A model generated the notes under the pieces. It saw only the letters and a program-made list of their open reading frames with translations, ran no database searches and had not been told where the DNA came from. Source: an uncultured Clostridia bacterium (GTDB lineage: Bacteria; Bacillota; Clostridia; TANB77; CAG-508). From it: a DNA stretch of 50,484 nt. The stretch lies in NCBI GenBank assembly GCA_947625895.1, contig CANQPZ010000006.1, forward strand, positions 1 through 50,484, read 5' to 3'. The translations under genes and the position numbers were made by a program. Below, in pieces: positions 10,372-23,233 of the stretch (positions within the stretch are counted from its first letter, which is position 1; each line of letters opens with the position of its first letter).

Positions 10372-11940
10372 CTAAAAACGATTTCTTTTTTGTCCAATAA
10401 CAAATTCATCTTCAATTTCAACAGCTTGTTCTTCATCTATTCCTAACTGTTTTAATATTTCACTTCTTTGATTATATAAGTCATCTAAACTTTCAGGTTC
10501 TGTTCTTTCATTTTCTTCATTATCAAGATCTTGTTGATCTTCTTCTATTGGGGCTTTACCTTTTTCTTCCAAATTATGAATTCTTTCTTCAACTTTTCTT
10601 AATTTTTCTAACAATTCATATCTTTGTTGTATATCTTCAAATTTTAAAGATAAATCATCATGAATATCTTTTTGTTCGCCTTCAGTATCATGAAGTAATT
10701 CTGTTTTCTTAGTTACCCCATTACTATTTTCCATATAAATATTTCTAGGATATACAGAAGAAACTGGAACTCTTTCAAATCTTGTATTTCCACGATTTTG
10801 ATATTTAATAGCATTAATATCTGTTTGTCCAGAATATCCAACATACATTATCATGTTTTGATCATCATCTAATACTTCACCAGGTCTTCTAATTTGGAAC
10901 AAATTATATCTATCAATATTAGGATTAGTTTTACCAGCTCTTATTTCCCCTGCTAGCAAATTAGTAAAAACTGTATCTCTTGTATCTTTTAAATTTGCTG
11001 CAAGCTGTTTTGATATAGGTGTAGCTTCAAAACCAATCATTTCAACTTTCTTTCCGTCAGGCCTTTCTTCCATAACTTTAAAGTTATTATTTCTGAAACG
11101 AACTATTAATGGCTTTGATCTGTCTTCCATATCACGATTAAATAACTTAGAAGAAGCTTCTCTATCTTCTATAGTAATTACACTAATTATATTATTTGGA
11201 TCCTCTCCAAGTTCTCTGGCAATTTCTTCTTTTTCAATTTCCTCTTTAGTTAAATCCTCTCTTTTTTTACTCAAAGGAACTATCTGTAGATATCCACTGC
11301 CAGCTTTTTCTCCAAGTTCTTTAGTATGATCTTGAACAACTAATTGTTCCTTTGGATTTATTAAAACTTGAAGATTTAATTGTTTAGAAAGCCATCTTTC
11401 ATCAAATATTAATTCTCCTTTTTCACCAATTTCAGCAAGTTTTTCCAAAGAATTAACTTGTACACTTCCATCTTTTAAAGGAACTATTTGAACACCCATT
11501 TTAGAAAATTCTGATAATTGTTCAGGATCAACATCCTTTCTTATCATTTCTCTTATTGCTTCACTCTCAGCAATATCTTTGAAAGGTAAAGCATTTGCCG
11601 CTTTTTCAATGTCGTCAACAGACATTCCATCTTGCATTAAAGAAACAATATCTGCTCTTTTTAACTTTGTTGATTTTTCAAGTTCAGCAATTCTATCTCT
11701 TCCAACAACTGCAGAATGAGATTTTAGGATTTCATATATTCCTTTAGAATTTTCTAATAAAAGAACTTTTGGTATTTTGATTCCACCATCAAGCATTACA
11801 AGTTCATCAATTTTTCTTATAGAATTAAATCGTTGATCTGTTTGATGAGTTCTTTCTAAATAAGTGGATAATAAAGTCATATCAGTTAATTCATTTTCAA
11901 TGCTTCTAAGAGCTTCACTTTTAATAAAACCTTTTTCCAT
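10372..11940 (-). CDS. Hypothetical soluble protein of 522 aa with an acidic/coiled-coil C-terminal region
   Basis: Long ORF packed 15-18 nt from neighbours glmM and metG; no family recognised. Confidence 0.7.
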   Translation of the reverse strand: MEKGFIKSEALRSIENELTDMTLLSTYLERTHQTDQRFNSIRKIDELVMLDGGIKIPKVLLLENSKGIYEILKSHSAVVGRDRIAELEKSTKLKRADIVSLMQDGMSVDDIEKAANALPFKDIAESEAIREMIRKDVDPEQLSEFSKMGVQIVPLKDGSVQVNSLEKLAEIGEKGELIFDERWLSKQLNLQVLINPKEQLVVQDHTKELGEKAGSGYLQIVPLSKKREDLTKEEIEKEEIARELGEDPNNIISVITIEDREASSKLFNRDMEDRSKPLIVRFRNNNFKVMEERPDGKKVEMIGFEATPISKQLAANLKDTRDTVFTNLLAGEIRAGKTNPNIDRYNLFQIRRPGEVLDDDQNMIMYVGYSGQTDINAIKYQNRGNTRFERVPVSSVYPRNIYMENSNGVTKKTELLHDTEGEQKDIHDDLSLKFEDIQQRYELLEKLRKVEERIHNLEEKGKAPIEEDQQDLDNEENERTEPESLDDLYNQRSEILKQLGIDEEQAVEIEDEFVIGQKRNRF

Positions 11941-11958
11941 ATTTTCACCTTTAAATTT

Positions 11959-13326
11959 TTATTTTAATTTTTTTTCAACCAAATCAGCTAATTCTCTAGC
12001 TTTTTTTGTTATAAGTTCTTGGTCTTCACCCTCAATCATAACTCTAACTAGTGGCTCAGTTCCAGAAGGTCTAATTAAAACTCTACCATTGCCAGAAAAT
12101 TCATCTGTTAATTTATCTATGGCAGTTTTAATTTCTTCATCTTTGTCATAATCATATTTTTTGCTTGCATTTACTTTAGCATTAATTAAAACTTGTGGAT
12201 ATATATTTATTATTTTTCTAGCTTCAGAAGGTAATTGTTTATTTTCTAATAATATTTGAATAAGCATTAATGATGTTAATATACCATCACCAGTTGGATT
12301 ATAGTCTAAGAATATAATATGACCAGATTGTTCTCCACCAAGGTTATAACCATTCTTAACCATTTCTTCTAATACATATCTATCTCCAACTTTTGTTTGT
12401 TTAAAATCAATTCCTGCTTTTTCAGAATATTTCTTTAAGCCTAAATTACTCATAACAGTTGCTACTAATGTATTATTTGCTAATTTTCCTTTAGATTTTA
12501 GATAATTTGAAGCTATGGCAAGCATAATATCACCATCAATTACTTCTCCTTTTTCATCAACAGCTAAACATCTGTCGCCATCTCCATCATAAGCAATACC
12601 TAAATTATATTTTCCTTCAACAACTTTTTCTTTTAACATATTTAAATGTGTTGATCCACAATTATCATTTATATTAATTCCATTAGGTTCATTGTTTATA
12701 ATATCAAAATTAATTCCTAATCTTTTATAAATTTTTTCAGCTACTTTATAAGTTGCTCCATTTGCAGTATCAATTAATACTCTAAAATCATCAGTTTTAT
12801 TTTTTGTAATATTTTCATGGAATATACCAACAATAAAGTCGGCATAATCTTCAATCATTTCTTCTGCATTAACAGATACACCAATTTTATCTGCAACAGA
12901 AGTAAATTCAGATAGTTTTTCTTCTGAATCCATTATTTCTTCTATTTCTTCTTCTAAACTATCAGGAATCTTTGTTCCTTTATTACTAAAGTATTTAACT
13001 CCATTAAATTCAAAAGTATTATGTGATGCTGAAATAACAACACTAGCATCTGCGTTATATTTTTTTGTTAAATATGCTACAGCTGGAGTTGGTATTACAC
13101 CTAAAACCTTAACATTAGCTCCATAGCTTAAGAATCCAGCTACCATTGAGCTTTCAATTAATGTTCCAGAAATTCTTGTATCTCTTCCAATAAGTATAGT
13201 TGGTACATGTCCTGTATTTTTTGAAAATACAGCAGCACCAGCTTTGGCTACTCTAAAAACCAAATTAGGAGAAAGCTCTGTATTGGCAATTCTTCTAATT
13301 CCATCAGTCTCAAAATATTTTCTCAT
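11959..13326 (-). CDS. glmM: Phosphoglucosamine mutase
   Basis: Phosphoserine loop VVISASHNTFEFNGVKYFS, DGDGDRCLAVDEKG, RPSGTEPLVRVMIEG. Confidence 0.95.
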   Translation of the reverse strand: MRKYFETDGIRRIANTELSPNLVFRVAKAGAAVFSKNTGHVPTILIGRDTRISGTLIESSMVAGFLSYGANVKVLGVIPTPAVAYLTKKYNADASVVISASHNTFEFNGVKYFSNKGTKIPDSLEEEIEEIMDSEEKLSEFTSVADKIGVSVNAEEMIEDYADFIVGIFHENITKNKTDDFRVLIDTANGATYKVAEKIYKRLGINFDIINNEPNGININDNCGSTHLNMLKEKVVEGKYNLGIAYDGDGDRCLAVDEKGEVIDGDIMLAIASNYLKSKGKLANNTLVATVMSNLGLKKYSEKAGIDFKQTKVGDRYVLEEMVKNGYNLGGEQSGHIIFLDYNPTGDGILTSLMLIQILLENKQLPSEARKIINIYPQVLINAKVNASKKYDYDKDEEIKTAIDKLTDEFSGNGRVLIRPSGTEPLVRVMIEGEDQELITKKARELADLVEKKLK

Positions 13327-13353
13327 AAATTAATCCTCCTTACAGATGTTAAT

Positions 13354-13382
13354 ATTATACATTTATAATAAGATTATTTCAA
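13354..13382 (-). promoter_or_regulatory. Sigma-A-type promoter for the glmM-led gene run
   Basis: On the minus strand TTGAAA - 17 nt - TATAAT, just upstream of the glmM RBS AAGGAGG. Confidence 0.75.
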
Positions 13383-13455
13383 GTATATTGAACTTTGATA
13401 TTTTTAGTTTTTTATTCAATTTAATTCTTATTTTTAATAGATTAATTATAGCAAC

Positions 13456-13483
13456 AAAAAAAGCGCCTATTGGCGCTTTTTTT
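13456..13483 (-). terminator. Intrinsic terminator downstream of the secF-like gene side / upstream of the glmM unit (bidirectional form)
   Basis: AAAAAAAGCGCC-TATT-GGCGCTTTTTTT near-perfect hairpin with U-tract on both strands. Confidence 0.85.
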
Positions 13484-13489
13484 AATTAA

Positions 13490-14287
13490 TTATTCTTTTT
13501 CGGCTGTAACTTTTCTAAGCTCTTCTTCAGATTTAAATGTTTCAGATAATAATTGAATCATCCAAATAAATGCTAATAGTGCAGGAACGTAATTTGCAAC
13601 AGGAATTCTTGCAATTGCTATTACAGCTACTATAAATGCTTGATTTAAAAACATCTCAAATGCTAATTTTAGAGGTTTTAAAATCCATGCATTTTTATAT
13701 AATTTTCTGTATCTAACAGCAAAGTAAACTAACACAATTATTAAACTTATCATCATTGGGAAAACAAAACTCTTTATTATGTTAAACATTTTAACTTTTG
13801 TAGTATCAGATAATCTAAGTGATGATGATTGTGCTAATAATTCTTCACTTGTATATTCGTATCCATATTTATCTTTAATTTGAGAAATTAATGTGTTTAC
13901 TTCCTCATCAGACAAGTCATAAATACTTTCTACATTCATTTCTTCTAATATATTAACCTTTTTTAGTTCTTTAATATCAAAGCTTGTACCATATTTATCA
14001 TTTAATTTTACAAAAAAGTTTGTTATTTGATCATCAGTCATATTCTTAGCATCTACAACAACGCTTGTACTAAATAATGTAGAATTTCTAACTATAACAT
14101 CAGAATCAAATGATTCTTTTGCCATTTGTTTAACATCATTAAGGTTATGATCTTGAATAATAGCTACTTCAAGTCTTTTATGAGATGAATATAAAGTACT
14201 GTAATTAAAACCTTTTTTCCATACTATAAGCATACCTAATATAATTGCAATAATCATTAATACATATAAAATCTTCCTATTTTTCAT
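13490..14287 (-). CDS. Divergent, truncated SecF-like protein-export membrane protein
   Basis: N-terminal TM then GFNYS (cf. SecF G-x-DF), soluble domain, TM2 MISLIIVLVYFAVRYRK typical of SecD/F; order tgt...secD-secF conserved; ends soon after the TM4 equivalent. Confidence 0.6.
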   Translation of the reverse strand: MKNRKILYVLMIIAIILGMLIVWKKGFNYSTLYSSHKRLEVAIIQDHNLNDVKQMAKESFDSDVIVRNSTLFSTSVVVDAKNMTDDQITNFFVKLNDKYGTSFDIKELKKVNILEEMNVESIYDLSDEEVNTLISQIKDKYGYEYTSEELLAQSSSLRLSDTTKVKMFNIIKSFVFPMMISLIIVLVYFAVRYRKLYKNAWILKPLKLAFEMFLNQAFIVAVIAIARIPVANYVPALLAFIWMIQLLSETFKSEEELRKVTAEKE

Positions 14288-15664
14288 CTAATTACCATTC
14301 CTTTCATCTAATAATAAAAGTGAAAACACACCTGTAAAAATAAATGTAACTATTCCCCAAAATCCTACCATTCCGACAGATGATATATTAATATCTTTTG
14401 AAAATACAAACACAATTATTGTTATGAAAAGTGGAATCATATTTATAACAAATTTCTTTAATCCTTCAAATAAATCTTCATTTAATATCATTAATGTTAA
14501 TAAATAATTAATTAAAGACATAAATATGATCATTAATAGACTAGTTAGAGTAATTGCAACTCCTGCATATCTAATTAAGAATAATAGTAATGCTACATAG
14601 CCTAATTCTAAAGCTATTACATTTACAGCCTTTTTACCGAATTTCTTAATCATAGCTGCAACAATAACTACTCCAACAACTATTCCTACTATTGCAATTA
14701 TAATTATTTCATTTCTTCCATAGTTAGATTCAAAATATGGACTTGAATCAGCAACATAAGTAATAGGCAATTTATCAGTTTCTAATATTGTTTGATAAAT
14801 TAAACATTGTCTATAATCTTCATTAAATAAATCCTCATCATTTAAATCTACACTTTGATATAGACTAAGATTTAAGTTAGTATAATTAGAATCAGGAGCA
14901 AAATATGTTATTCTTTTATCTTCTCCATCAATTCTTATAGTTACAGTTTTTTGTGTAACTTCTCCATCAGCATTAGTTGTTTCTATATATGTTTTAGAAA
15001 TTTCATTTAATTTCTTCTCACCAGCAGAATTAAATTCAATAGTAACACCTAAATTATAAAGTGGACTATCAGCAGTAGCACTTTCATCTGGTGCGTAAAA
15101 AGCTGCTGCACTTTTTACCATAGAGCTATCCATTAAAACTTCTTCTGTGTCAGAATCAACAATTTCAAATTTTCCTTGTTTTGTAACTAAATCAACTAAA
15201 TAATCAGAATTTGTATCATTAGGAACTTCAACATTTATACTTCCAGTTTTCTCGTCTAAAGAAATAGTTGAATCTAAAATTCCAAACTCTTTAACTCTTT
15301 GTTCAATTATAGTTCTTGCTTTTTCATAGTTTTTTAAATTTAAGTCTTCTTCTTTATTAACAGGAACTTCAGTAGTCTCTGGAGTCTTTTCTGTTTCTGT
15401 TTCTGTCTCTGCTTCTTCAGTAGTTTCTTGAGTTTCTTCACTTGATTCTTGAGCAATTTCTTGTTCTTCAGTAGAATCGTCAACTACAAAAGAAAAGTTT
15501 CTACTTCCAGTTAATTCTTTACTTACTTCATAATCTGGTAATACATTTTTCCATCCATTTAAGTCTCTTTTATATATTCCAAAAAAAGAAACTAAACACA
15601 TTAATAATACTATTAATAATGCTACTACCCTCTTTAATATGCCTTTTTGCTCTTTCTTTTTCAA
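14288..15664 (-). CDS. Divergent SecD-like protein-export membrane protein
   Basis: P1-domain pattern KARTIIEQRVKEFGILDSTISLDEKTGSINVEVPN and KQGKFEIVD; multi-TM C-terminus; Glu/Thr-rich insert after TM1. Confidence 0.7.
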   Translation of the reverse strand: MKKKEQKGILKRVVALLIVLLMCLVSFFGIYKRDLNGWKNVLPDYEVSKELTGSRNFSFVVDDSTEEQEIAQESSEETQETTEEAETETETEKTPETTEVPVNKEEDLNLKNYEKARTIIEQRVKEFGILDSTISLDEKTGSINVEVPNDTNSDYLVDLVTKQGKFEIVDSDTEEVLMDSSMVKSAAAFYAPDESATADSPLYNLGVTIEFNSAGEKKLNEISKTYIETTNADGEVTQKTVTIRIDGEDKRITYFAPDSNYTNLNLSLYQSVDLNDEDLFNEDYRQCLIYQTILETDKLPITYVADSSPYFESNYGRNEIIIIAIVGIVVGVVIVAAMIKKFGKKAVNVIALELGYVALLLFLIRYAGVAITLTSLLMIIFMSLINYLLTLMILNEDLFEGLKKFVINMIPLFITIIVFVFSKDINISSVGMVGFWGIVTFIFTGVFSLLLLDERNGN

Positions 15665-15677
15665 CTTTTGTTACCCC

Positions 15678-16355
15678 CTATAATAAATTCGTATCATTTA
15701 TGATTAATTCAAACCATAATCCTAAAAATTTTGCTGCATATTTGCTCATCATTGTTCTATCCATAAATATTTCAAAATAGTCTAAAACTGGACACATTTT
15801 TGTATCTATAATTAGATCAAGAATAATTTTTTTAGCTTCTTTATCAATTCTTAATTTTGCATCTGTAACTGCATAATTAACTCTATCATGTTTGTCAAAT
15901 AATGACATATTTGTTTTTGATACTCTACTTCTATGAGCATCTGATTTATCAGCAAGTATGACTGCTGCAGAAATATCACTAACTGCTGTACCAGTATTTT
16001 CATCATGATTTCCAATTGCCATCATGATTTCTACTCTTTCTTTAACATCCATTCCCATATCTTTTAAAATATTGCCAGCTAAGATAGCTCCGGTATGGGC
16101 ATGATCAACTCTGTTTACAGCATTACCTAAATCATGCAAATATCCAGCAATTTCAGCAAGTCTGATTCTATCCTCATCATATCCAAGAGTTCTTAAAATT
16201 TCTCCAGCTCTCTCTGAAACAATACTTAAATGCCTATGTGCATGTTCAGTATAACCCAAAACATCTAATTGCCTTTGAGCAGCCAAAATTAATTGCTCAA
16301 CTTCTTCATTTTTTTTAACATCATCTAAAGTTATACTCACTTTTTGCCTCCTCAA
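15678..16355 (-). CDS. HD domain (HDIG) phosphohydrolase
   Basis: GYLHDLGNAVNRVDHAHTGA, GNHDENTG metal-binding His/Asp pattern. Confidence 0.85.
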   Translation of the reverse strand: MRRQKVSITLDDVKKNEEVEQLILAAQRQLDVLGYTEHAHRHLSIVSERAGEILRTLGYDEDRIRLAEIAGYLHDLGNAVNRVDHAHTGAILAGNILKDMGMDVKERVEIMMAIGNHDENTGTAVSDISAAVILADKSDAHRSRVSKTNMSLFDKHDRVNYAVTDAKLRIDKEAKKIILDLIIDTKMCPVLDYFEIFMDRTMMSKYAAKFLGLWFELIINDTNLL

Positions 16356-16414
16356 TCTTCATTTTTTGATTTTATATTAAAAAGCTAAAAATATCAATAA
16401 TTTTTTATAACTTT

Positions 16415-16792
16415 CTAGTTTTTTATATTAACACCCACAATTCCTCCTATTCCTCCACAAGCAAAACACACACATAACATAATAACTGAATATACGTTCA
16501 CATCAAAATTTTTTAAGATCAAACTAGATAACAAATAAATTATAAAAAAGTAAACTCCTCCTATTATTCCGCCTTTTATCATTCCTTTTTGATTTGATTT
16601 CAACATAACTACAGAAGTTGAAATTAAAATACTAATTCCTGTTATTACTATAATAGCTGGTGTAATGATACTTTCAGAAACAGATGTTGTTGATAATATT
16701 ATTCCTAGTATAAAAAATAATATTAGTGTTAGGCCAAAACTTATTAGTATACCTCTAATAAAAATCCATAATTCATTAAATCTTTCTTCCAT
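16415..16792 (-). CDS. TIGR04086/DUF3792-type membrane protein (YrzE-like)
   Basis: Four-TM protein ending GIGGIVGVN; start re-assigned to ATG at 16792 (MEERFNELW), preceded by GGAGGT; the listed 16825 start lies in a terminator hairpin. Confidence 0.7.
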   Translation of the reverse strand: MEERFNELWIFIRGILISFGLTLILFFILGIILSTTSVSESIITPAIIVITGISILISTSVVMLKSNQKGMIKGGIIGGVYFFIIYLLSSLILKNFDVNVYSVIMLCVCFACGGIGGIVGVNIKN

Positions 16793-16811
16793 ACTATTGT
16801 AACCTCCAAAA

Positions 16812-16850
16812 TAAAAACCTTTCATATAACATAAATATGAAAGGTTTTAT
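16812..16850 (-). terminator. Intrinsic terminator after the WG-repeat gene
   Basis: AAAACCTTTCATAT...ATATGAAAGGTTTT inverted repeat with T-rich flank. Confidence 0.7.
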
Positions 16851-16872
16851 TTTTTATACTAAGCAATTACAA

Positions 16873-18567
16873 TTAGTTTTCTTCATCTGGATTATCATTT
16901 CCATTATTGTCGCCATTATCATTGTCATCATTTTGTTCTTGTCTATTATCTTCTTGATCACCATTATCATTTTGATTTTGATTATCATTTTCCTCTGTAT
17001 CGTTATCAAGTTGCAATTTAGATGTGTTAGATTTTCTCTTTATTAAATTTCTAAGTTCTTCTCTAGTATTAATTAATTCTTGTAAAGTATATAATTCATT
17101 ATTATTTACTTTGTTGAAGTAATATGTTGTTTTTCCTCCAGAGGTAATATAATAAATTGCAGTATAATATGCATTAAATACAATATCTCCATCAGTTGTA
17201 ATCATACCATAAGTTTGATTACCTGTATTACTTTCCATAGAGAATACAATACAATTAAGTTTATCAGAAACCGGAATTACAACTGTAGGCATTGCTGAAG
17301 TATTATTAATTAGGTCATTAGGATTTGAACAACCTATTGAAGTATAAGTAGGTCTAGCAATCATATCACCCTTTTTATTATAAAGACCATAACATCCATT
17401 TTGTAAAACAGGTATACATTCTCCTGCAATCAAATATTTACTATCTAGGTTTTGACCTGCATATGAAGAAAATTCAGGAATTCCAATTGAATCATATTCT
17501 GTAGGAATTATTACATCACCTTGTGCATTAACAACTCCACTTTTTCCATTACTAGCTACAATATATAATTTTTCCTTAGCATCTAGAAGTTCAATATTAT
17601 TATATTGTAAAGGAATTGTTGGTTTTTCAGCTCCAGGAGCAATCATTCCATACTTAGACTCACTTGATATTATAAATTCATCTATACTTTGAATATACTC
17701 AATTGTGTCATATTTTAAACTTATAACTTCTTGGCAAGTATTACCATCTATTTTAACAACTCCATAATTATTGTTTTGTCCTACAACTGCTAACCCATTA
17801 TATAGTGATCTTTTATTGATGAAATTCTTTGTAAGTGTATATCCTTTTTCAGATAAGAATGATGAATATGTTGCTTCTAATTGTTCTAGTGAATACATTT
17901 GTATATCATTACCAACAGCAACTATTCTCATATTAAGTCCTTCGGTTATTGCATCATATGATGCATATAATTTACCATCAGCAAATTTTATAACAGGTCT
18001 CTCTAAATTAATTAATTCTTCATCAACTGTAGTTGCTTCTTTATTTGAAGTTACTATTTCATTTGAATTTTTACCATTAGATGATGCAGCTGTTAATTTA
18101 ATTCTTTCTTCTTTATCTGCTAACTCATCTTCATATTTAGCAGATTTTATATTTTTATGAATTGTATTAGAATCAGATGCGAAAGTAACAAACTCTCCAC
18201 CATTATCAACATGGCACTTATCTGTACTTTCATCAAGTTCGCTGTAAGCACCTTTGTTATATCTATATCCTAAAATAGAACAAAGAGTTTCAATACAATA
18301 ATATATTTTTCCATCAGGTGTTACTATTAATATTGGAACATCTCCTTGATCTCCTAGATTAATCGTTTTTCTTTGATATAGAAGTCCATCTTCTGTATTC
18401 ATATCAGTTGTAGTTGTTTTAAATGTTGTATTACCATATATTATTTTAGTATTTTTATCATCTATTGCTTTAAAAATAAAAAATAATATTAAAATAACAA
18501 CAAATAAAACTACAGTTGCAATTATTGCCTTCAATAATAATTTTTTCTTTTGATTAGCGTCTTCCAT
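16873..18567 (-). CDS. Membrane-anchored WG-repeat protein with copper-amine-oxidase-N-like domain and Asn/Asp/Gln-rich tail
   Basis: N-terminal TM; repeats YGVVKIDGNT, YGMIAPGAEKPTIPLQYNNI, SGVVNAQGDVIIPTEYDSI, YGLYNKKGDMIARPTYTSI, YGMITTDGDIVFNAYYTAI; C-terminal N/D/E/Q tract. Confidence 0.8.
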   Translation of the reverse strand: MEDANQKKKLLLKAIIATVVLFVVILILFFIFKAIDDKNTKIIYGNTTFKTTTTDMNTEDGLLYQRKTINLGDQGDVPILIVTPDGKIYYCIETLCSILGYRYNKGAYSELDESTDKCHVDNGGEFVTFASDSNTIHKNIKSAKYEDELADKEERIKLTAASSNGKNSNEIVTSNKEATTVDEELINLERPVIKFADGKLYASYDAITEGLNMRIVAVGNDIQMYSLEQLEATYSSFLSEKGYTLTKNFINKRSLYNGLAVVGQNNNYGVVKIDGNTCQEVISLKYDTIEYIQSIDEFIISSESKYGMIAPGAEKPTIPLQYNNIELLDAKEKLYIVASNGKSGVVNAQGDVIIPTEYDSIGIPEFSSYAGQNLDSKYLIAGECIPVLQNGCYGLYNKKGDMIARPTYTSIGCSNPNDLINNTSAMPTVVIPVSDKLNCIVFSMESNTGNQTYGMITTDGDIVFNAYYTAIYYITSGGKTTYYFNKVNNNELYTLQELINTREELRNLIKRKSNTSKLQLDNDTEENDNQNQNDNGDQEDNRQEQNDDNDNGDNNGNDNPDEEN

Positions 18568-18581
18568 TATGGTATGACCTC

Positions 18582-20815
<2,234 letters not shown>

Positions 20816-20831
20816 TTATTAAAATCTCCTT

Positions 20832-21854
20832 TTATTTTATAAACATAGCATCTCCAAAGCTGAAAAATCTATATTCTTCTTTAACTGCTTCATTATAAGC
20901 TTTTAATATAAATTCTCTGTCAGCAAAGGCTGAAACTAGCATCAATAACGTTGACTGTGGTAAATGAAAATTTGTAATTAATGCATCTAAGCATTTAAAT
21001 TTGTAACCAGGATAAATAAAAATTTTTGTATCTTCTTCTGTTTCATGTACAAATCCATTTTCATCAGCAATACTTTCCAAAACTCTGCAAGAAGTTGTGC
21101 CAACTGCTATAACTCTTTTTCCTCTTTTTTTAGCATTATTTATTTTATCAACATCTTCTTTTTTAATGTAAAAATGTTCTGAATGCATATCATGTTTTTC
21201 TACTTCATTTTCTTTTACAGGTCTAAATGTTCCAATTCCAACATGAAGTGTAACATTAGCAATATCTACACCTTTTTTAGCTATTTTATCAAGTAGATCA
21301 TCTGTAAAATGTAATCCAGCAGTAGGTGCAGCAGCAGAACCTTCAAATTTTGCATAAACAGTCTGATATCTATCTCTATCTTTTAAGCTTTCATGTATAT
21401 ATGGTGGTAATGGCATAAGTCCTATTTTATCTAATATTTCATTAAATATGCCTTCATAATAGAATTTAACTTTTCTAGTTCCTCCAGGCATAACATCTAA
21501 TATTTCTGCAACTAAAATCCCATCACCAAAAATAACTTTTGTTCCTTTATGTAACTTATTTCCTGGTCTAACTATAGATTCCCAAATGTCCCCTTCTATA
21601 TTATTTAATAACAAGAATTCAACATTAGCTCCAGTTTCTTTTTTTCCATATAATCTTGCAGGGATAACTTTAGTATTATTACGAACTAAGCAATCTCCTG
21701 ACTCTAAATAATCTATAATATCTTTAAAAGTTTTGTTTTCAATTGTTTTTGTTTCTCTATCCAAAATCATAAGTCTTGATTCGTCTCGTTTTTCAATAGG
21801 TGTTTGAGCAATCAACTCTTCTGGTAATTCGTAATTAAAATCTGATACTTTCAA
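20832..21854 (-). CDS. queA: S-adenosylmethionine:tRNA ribosyltransferase-isomerase
   Basis: [48 protein letters not shown]. Confidence 0.97.
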   Translation of the reverse strand: MKVSDFNYELPEELIAQTPIEKRDESRLMILDRETKTIENKTFKDIIDYLESGDCLVRNNTKVIPARLYGKKETGANVEFLLLNNIEGDIWESIVRPGNKLHKGTKVIFGDGILVAEILDVMPGGTRKVKFYYEGIFNEILDKIGLMPLPPYIHESLKDRDRYQTVYAKFEGSAAAPTAGLHFTDDLLDKIAKKGVDIANVTLHVGIGTFRPVKENEVEKHDMHSEHFYIKKEDVDKINNAKKRGKRVIAVGTTSCRVLESIADENGFVHETEEDTKIFIYPGYKFKCLDALITNFHLPQSTLLMLVSAFADREFILKAYNEAVKEEYRFFSFGDAMFIK

Positions 21855-21871
21855 AATAAACTTCCCTTCTA

Positions 21872-23233
21872 TTATTCTGTAACAACAGTATTATACTCTG
21901 TATTAATTTCTTCTTCTTTTGTTTTTGTAAAAGAGTTTTTCATATTACTAAAGAATTGTTTTACTCCTTCAATAATATTTTCCGGATTATTTTCAAAATC
22001 AATTTCCGTTGCAATTTCAAAATTACTTTCATGAATTGGTTTTGTAGAATATACGAATTCATCAAGTCCGATTTTTTTATCATCTGAACTAATATTACAT
22101 TGCATATAATCTTTATACCAATCTTTTAATCCAACTTTACTAACTGATTTATATCCATATTTTTCATTATCATGCAATGCAGGTATATCATAGCCTCTTT
22201 CTTTTAGGTTTCTTTCTAAAGAATGTAAGAACTCATGAACAAATACTTCCTCTGGAAAAACATCATTTTTAATATCATATTTATACATTGTAGTTCTACT
22301 TAAATCATTAGGCATTCTTATATTTGAAAATCCAATATTTTCATAAGTCATACTTCCTAACCCTATCCAATCTTTAACAGGTATTGAATTTTCTGTATTT
22401 CCCATTCTTAGTCCAATAAATATATGATCATATTCATTTTCATTAACATATTTTTCAATTAAAGGTTTAACATCAGTTGGACTAACAAAATAATAATTTT
22501 TATCATCATATGAAAAAGATGTTAATGGTTCATTTATTTCAATTATTTCATGATTAATCTTCAATTCTCCATTTGAAAAAATTTCGCAAGTATTAGCAAA
22601 TCTATTTAAATTATTTTCAAGTAAGTGTTTATCCTCTTGAGTTAATGAATAATTATAAGCATTTCCATCTTTTTCAAATTGAACATTATTTATAAAGAAA
22701 CAAGCAACATTCCATGTTTTGCTGTCATCCTTTTCCCCTTTCTCAACATGGAAATCTGAAAACCAGACTTTTCCTTTTGAATATCCATCATATCCACCAA
22801 GTCTAAAACCGATTTTAGCTTTTTCCATATTTTTGCTGTCAAAATACAAACTTATTTGTGTCCAATCATTTGTACCTTGTAAAGGGATTGTTTGATCATA
22901 TGAGTCTATTAAACTTATACATGCTCCCGCTGTTTCTATATCAGTACTTTCAACATTTTCTGTTTTCACCATACAAGTAACTTTATATGGTGTATTTTTT
23001 TCTACATCTATTTCTTTAAAAAATAAAGCATCATTAAAATCATTACTTTCTATGCAGTAACTATTTCTATTATTATTTTTTACTTTAGAATCTCTATAAA
23101 AATATGTTTCTGAATCTTTTTCCTGTGCTTTTATAAAATCATTGAAATAATATTTTTGGTAAATAGATACTATTACACCAATAATTACAACAATTATTAC
23201 AAGAAAAATTATACTTGATATAACTTTTTTCAT
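21872..23233 (-). CDS. Secreted/membrane-anchored putative zinc metallopeptidase with N-terminal carbohydrate-binding-like domain
   Basis: N-terminal TM; CBM-like segment ([14 protein letters not shown]...[14 protein letters not shown]...[13 protein letters not shown]); HExxH motif [10 protein letters not shown]. Confidence 0.65.
   Translation of the reverse strand: MKKVISSIIFLVIIVVIIGVIVSIYQKYYFNDFIKAQEKDSETYFYRDSKVKNNNRNSYCIESNDFNDALFFKEIDVEKNTPYKVTCMVKTENVESTDIETAGACISLIDSYDQTIPLQGTNDWTQISLYFDSKNMEKAKIGFRLGGYDGYSKGKVWFSDFHVEKGEKDDSKTWNVACFFINNVQFEKDGNAYNYSLTQEDKHLLENNLNRFANTCEIFSNGELKINHEIIEINEPLTSFSYDDKNYYFVSPTDVKPLIEKYVNENEYDHIFIGLRMGNTENSIPVKDWIGLGSMTYENIGFSNIRMPNDLSRTTMYKYDIKNDVFPEEVFVHEFLHSLERNLKERGYDIPALHDNEKYGYKSVSKVGLKDWYKDYMQCNISSDDKKIGLDEFVYSTKPIHESNFEIATEIDFENNPENIIEGVKQFFSNMKNSFTKTKEEEINTEYNTVVTE

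Noticed and set aside
16793-16825. Upstream start of the TIGR04086-like protein (MKGFYFGGYNS)
   Set aside because: This segment is inside a terminator hairpin, and the internal ATG at 16792 has a better RBS.
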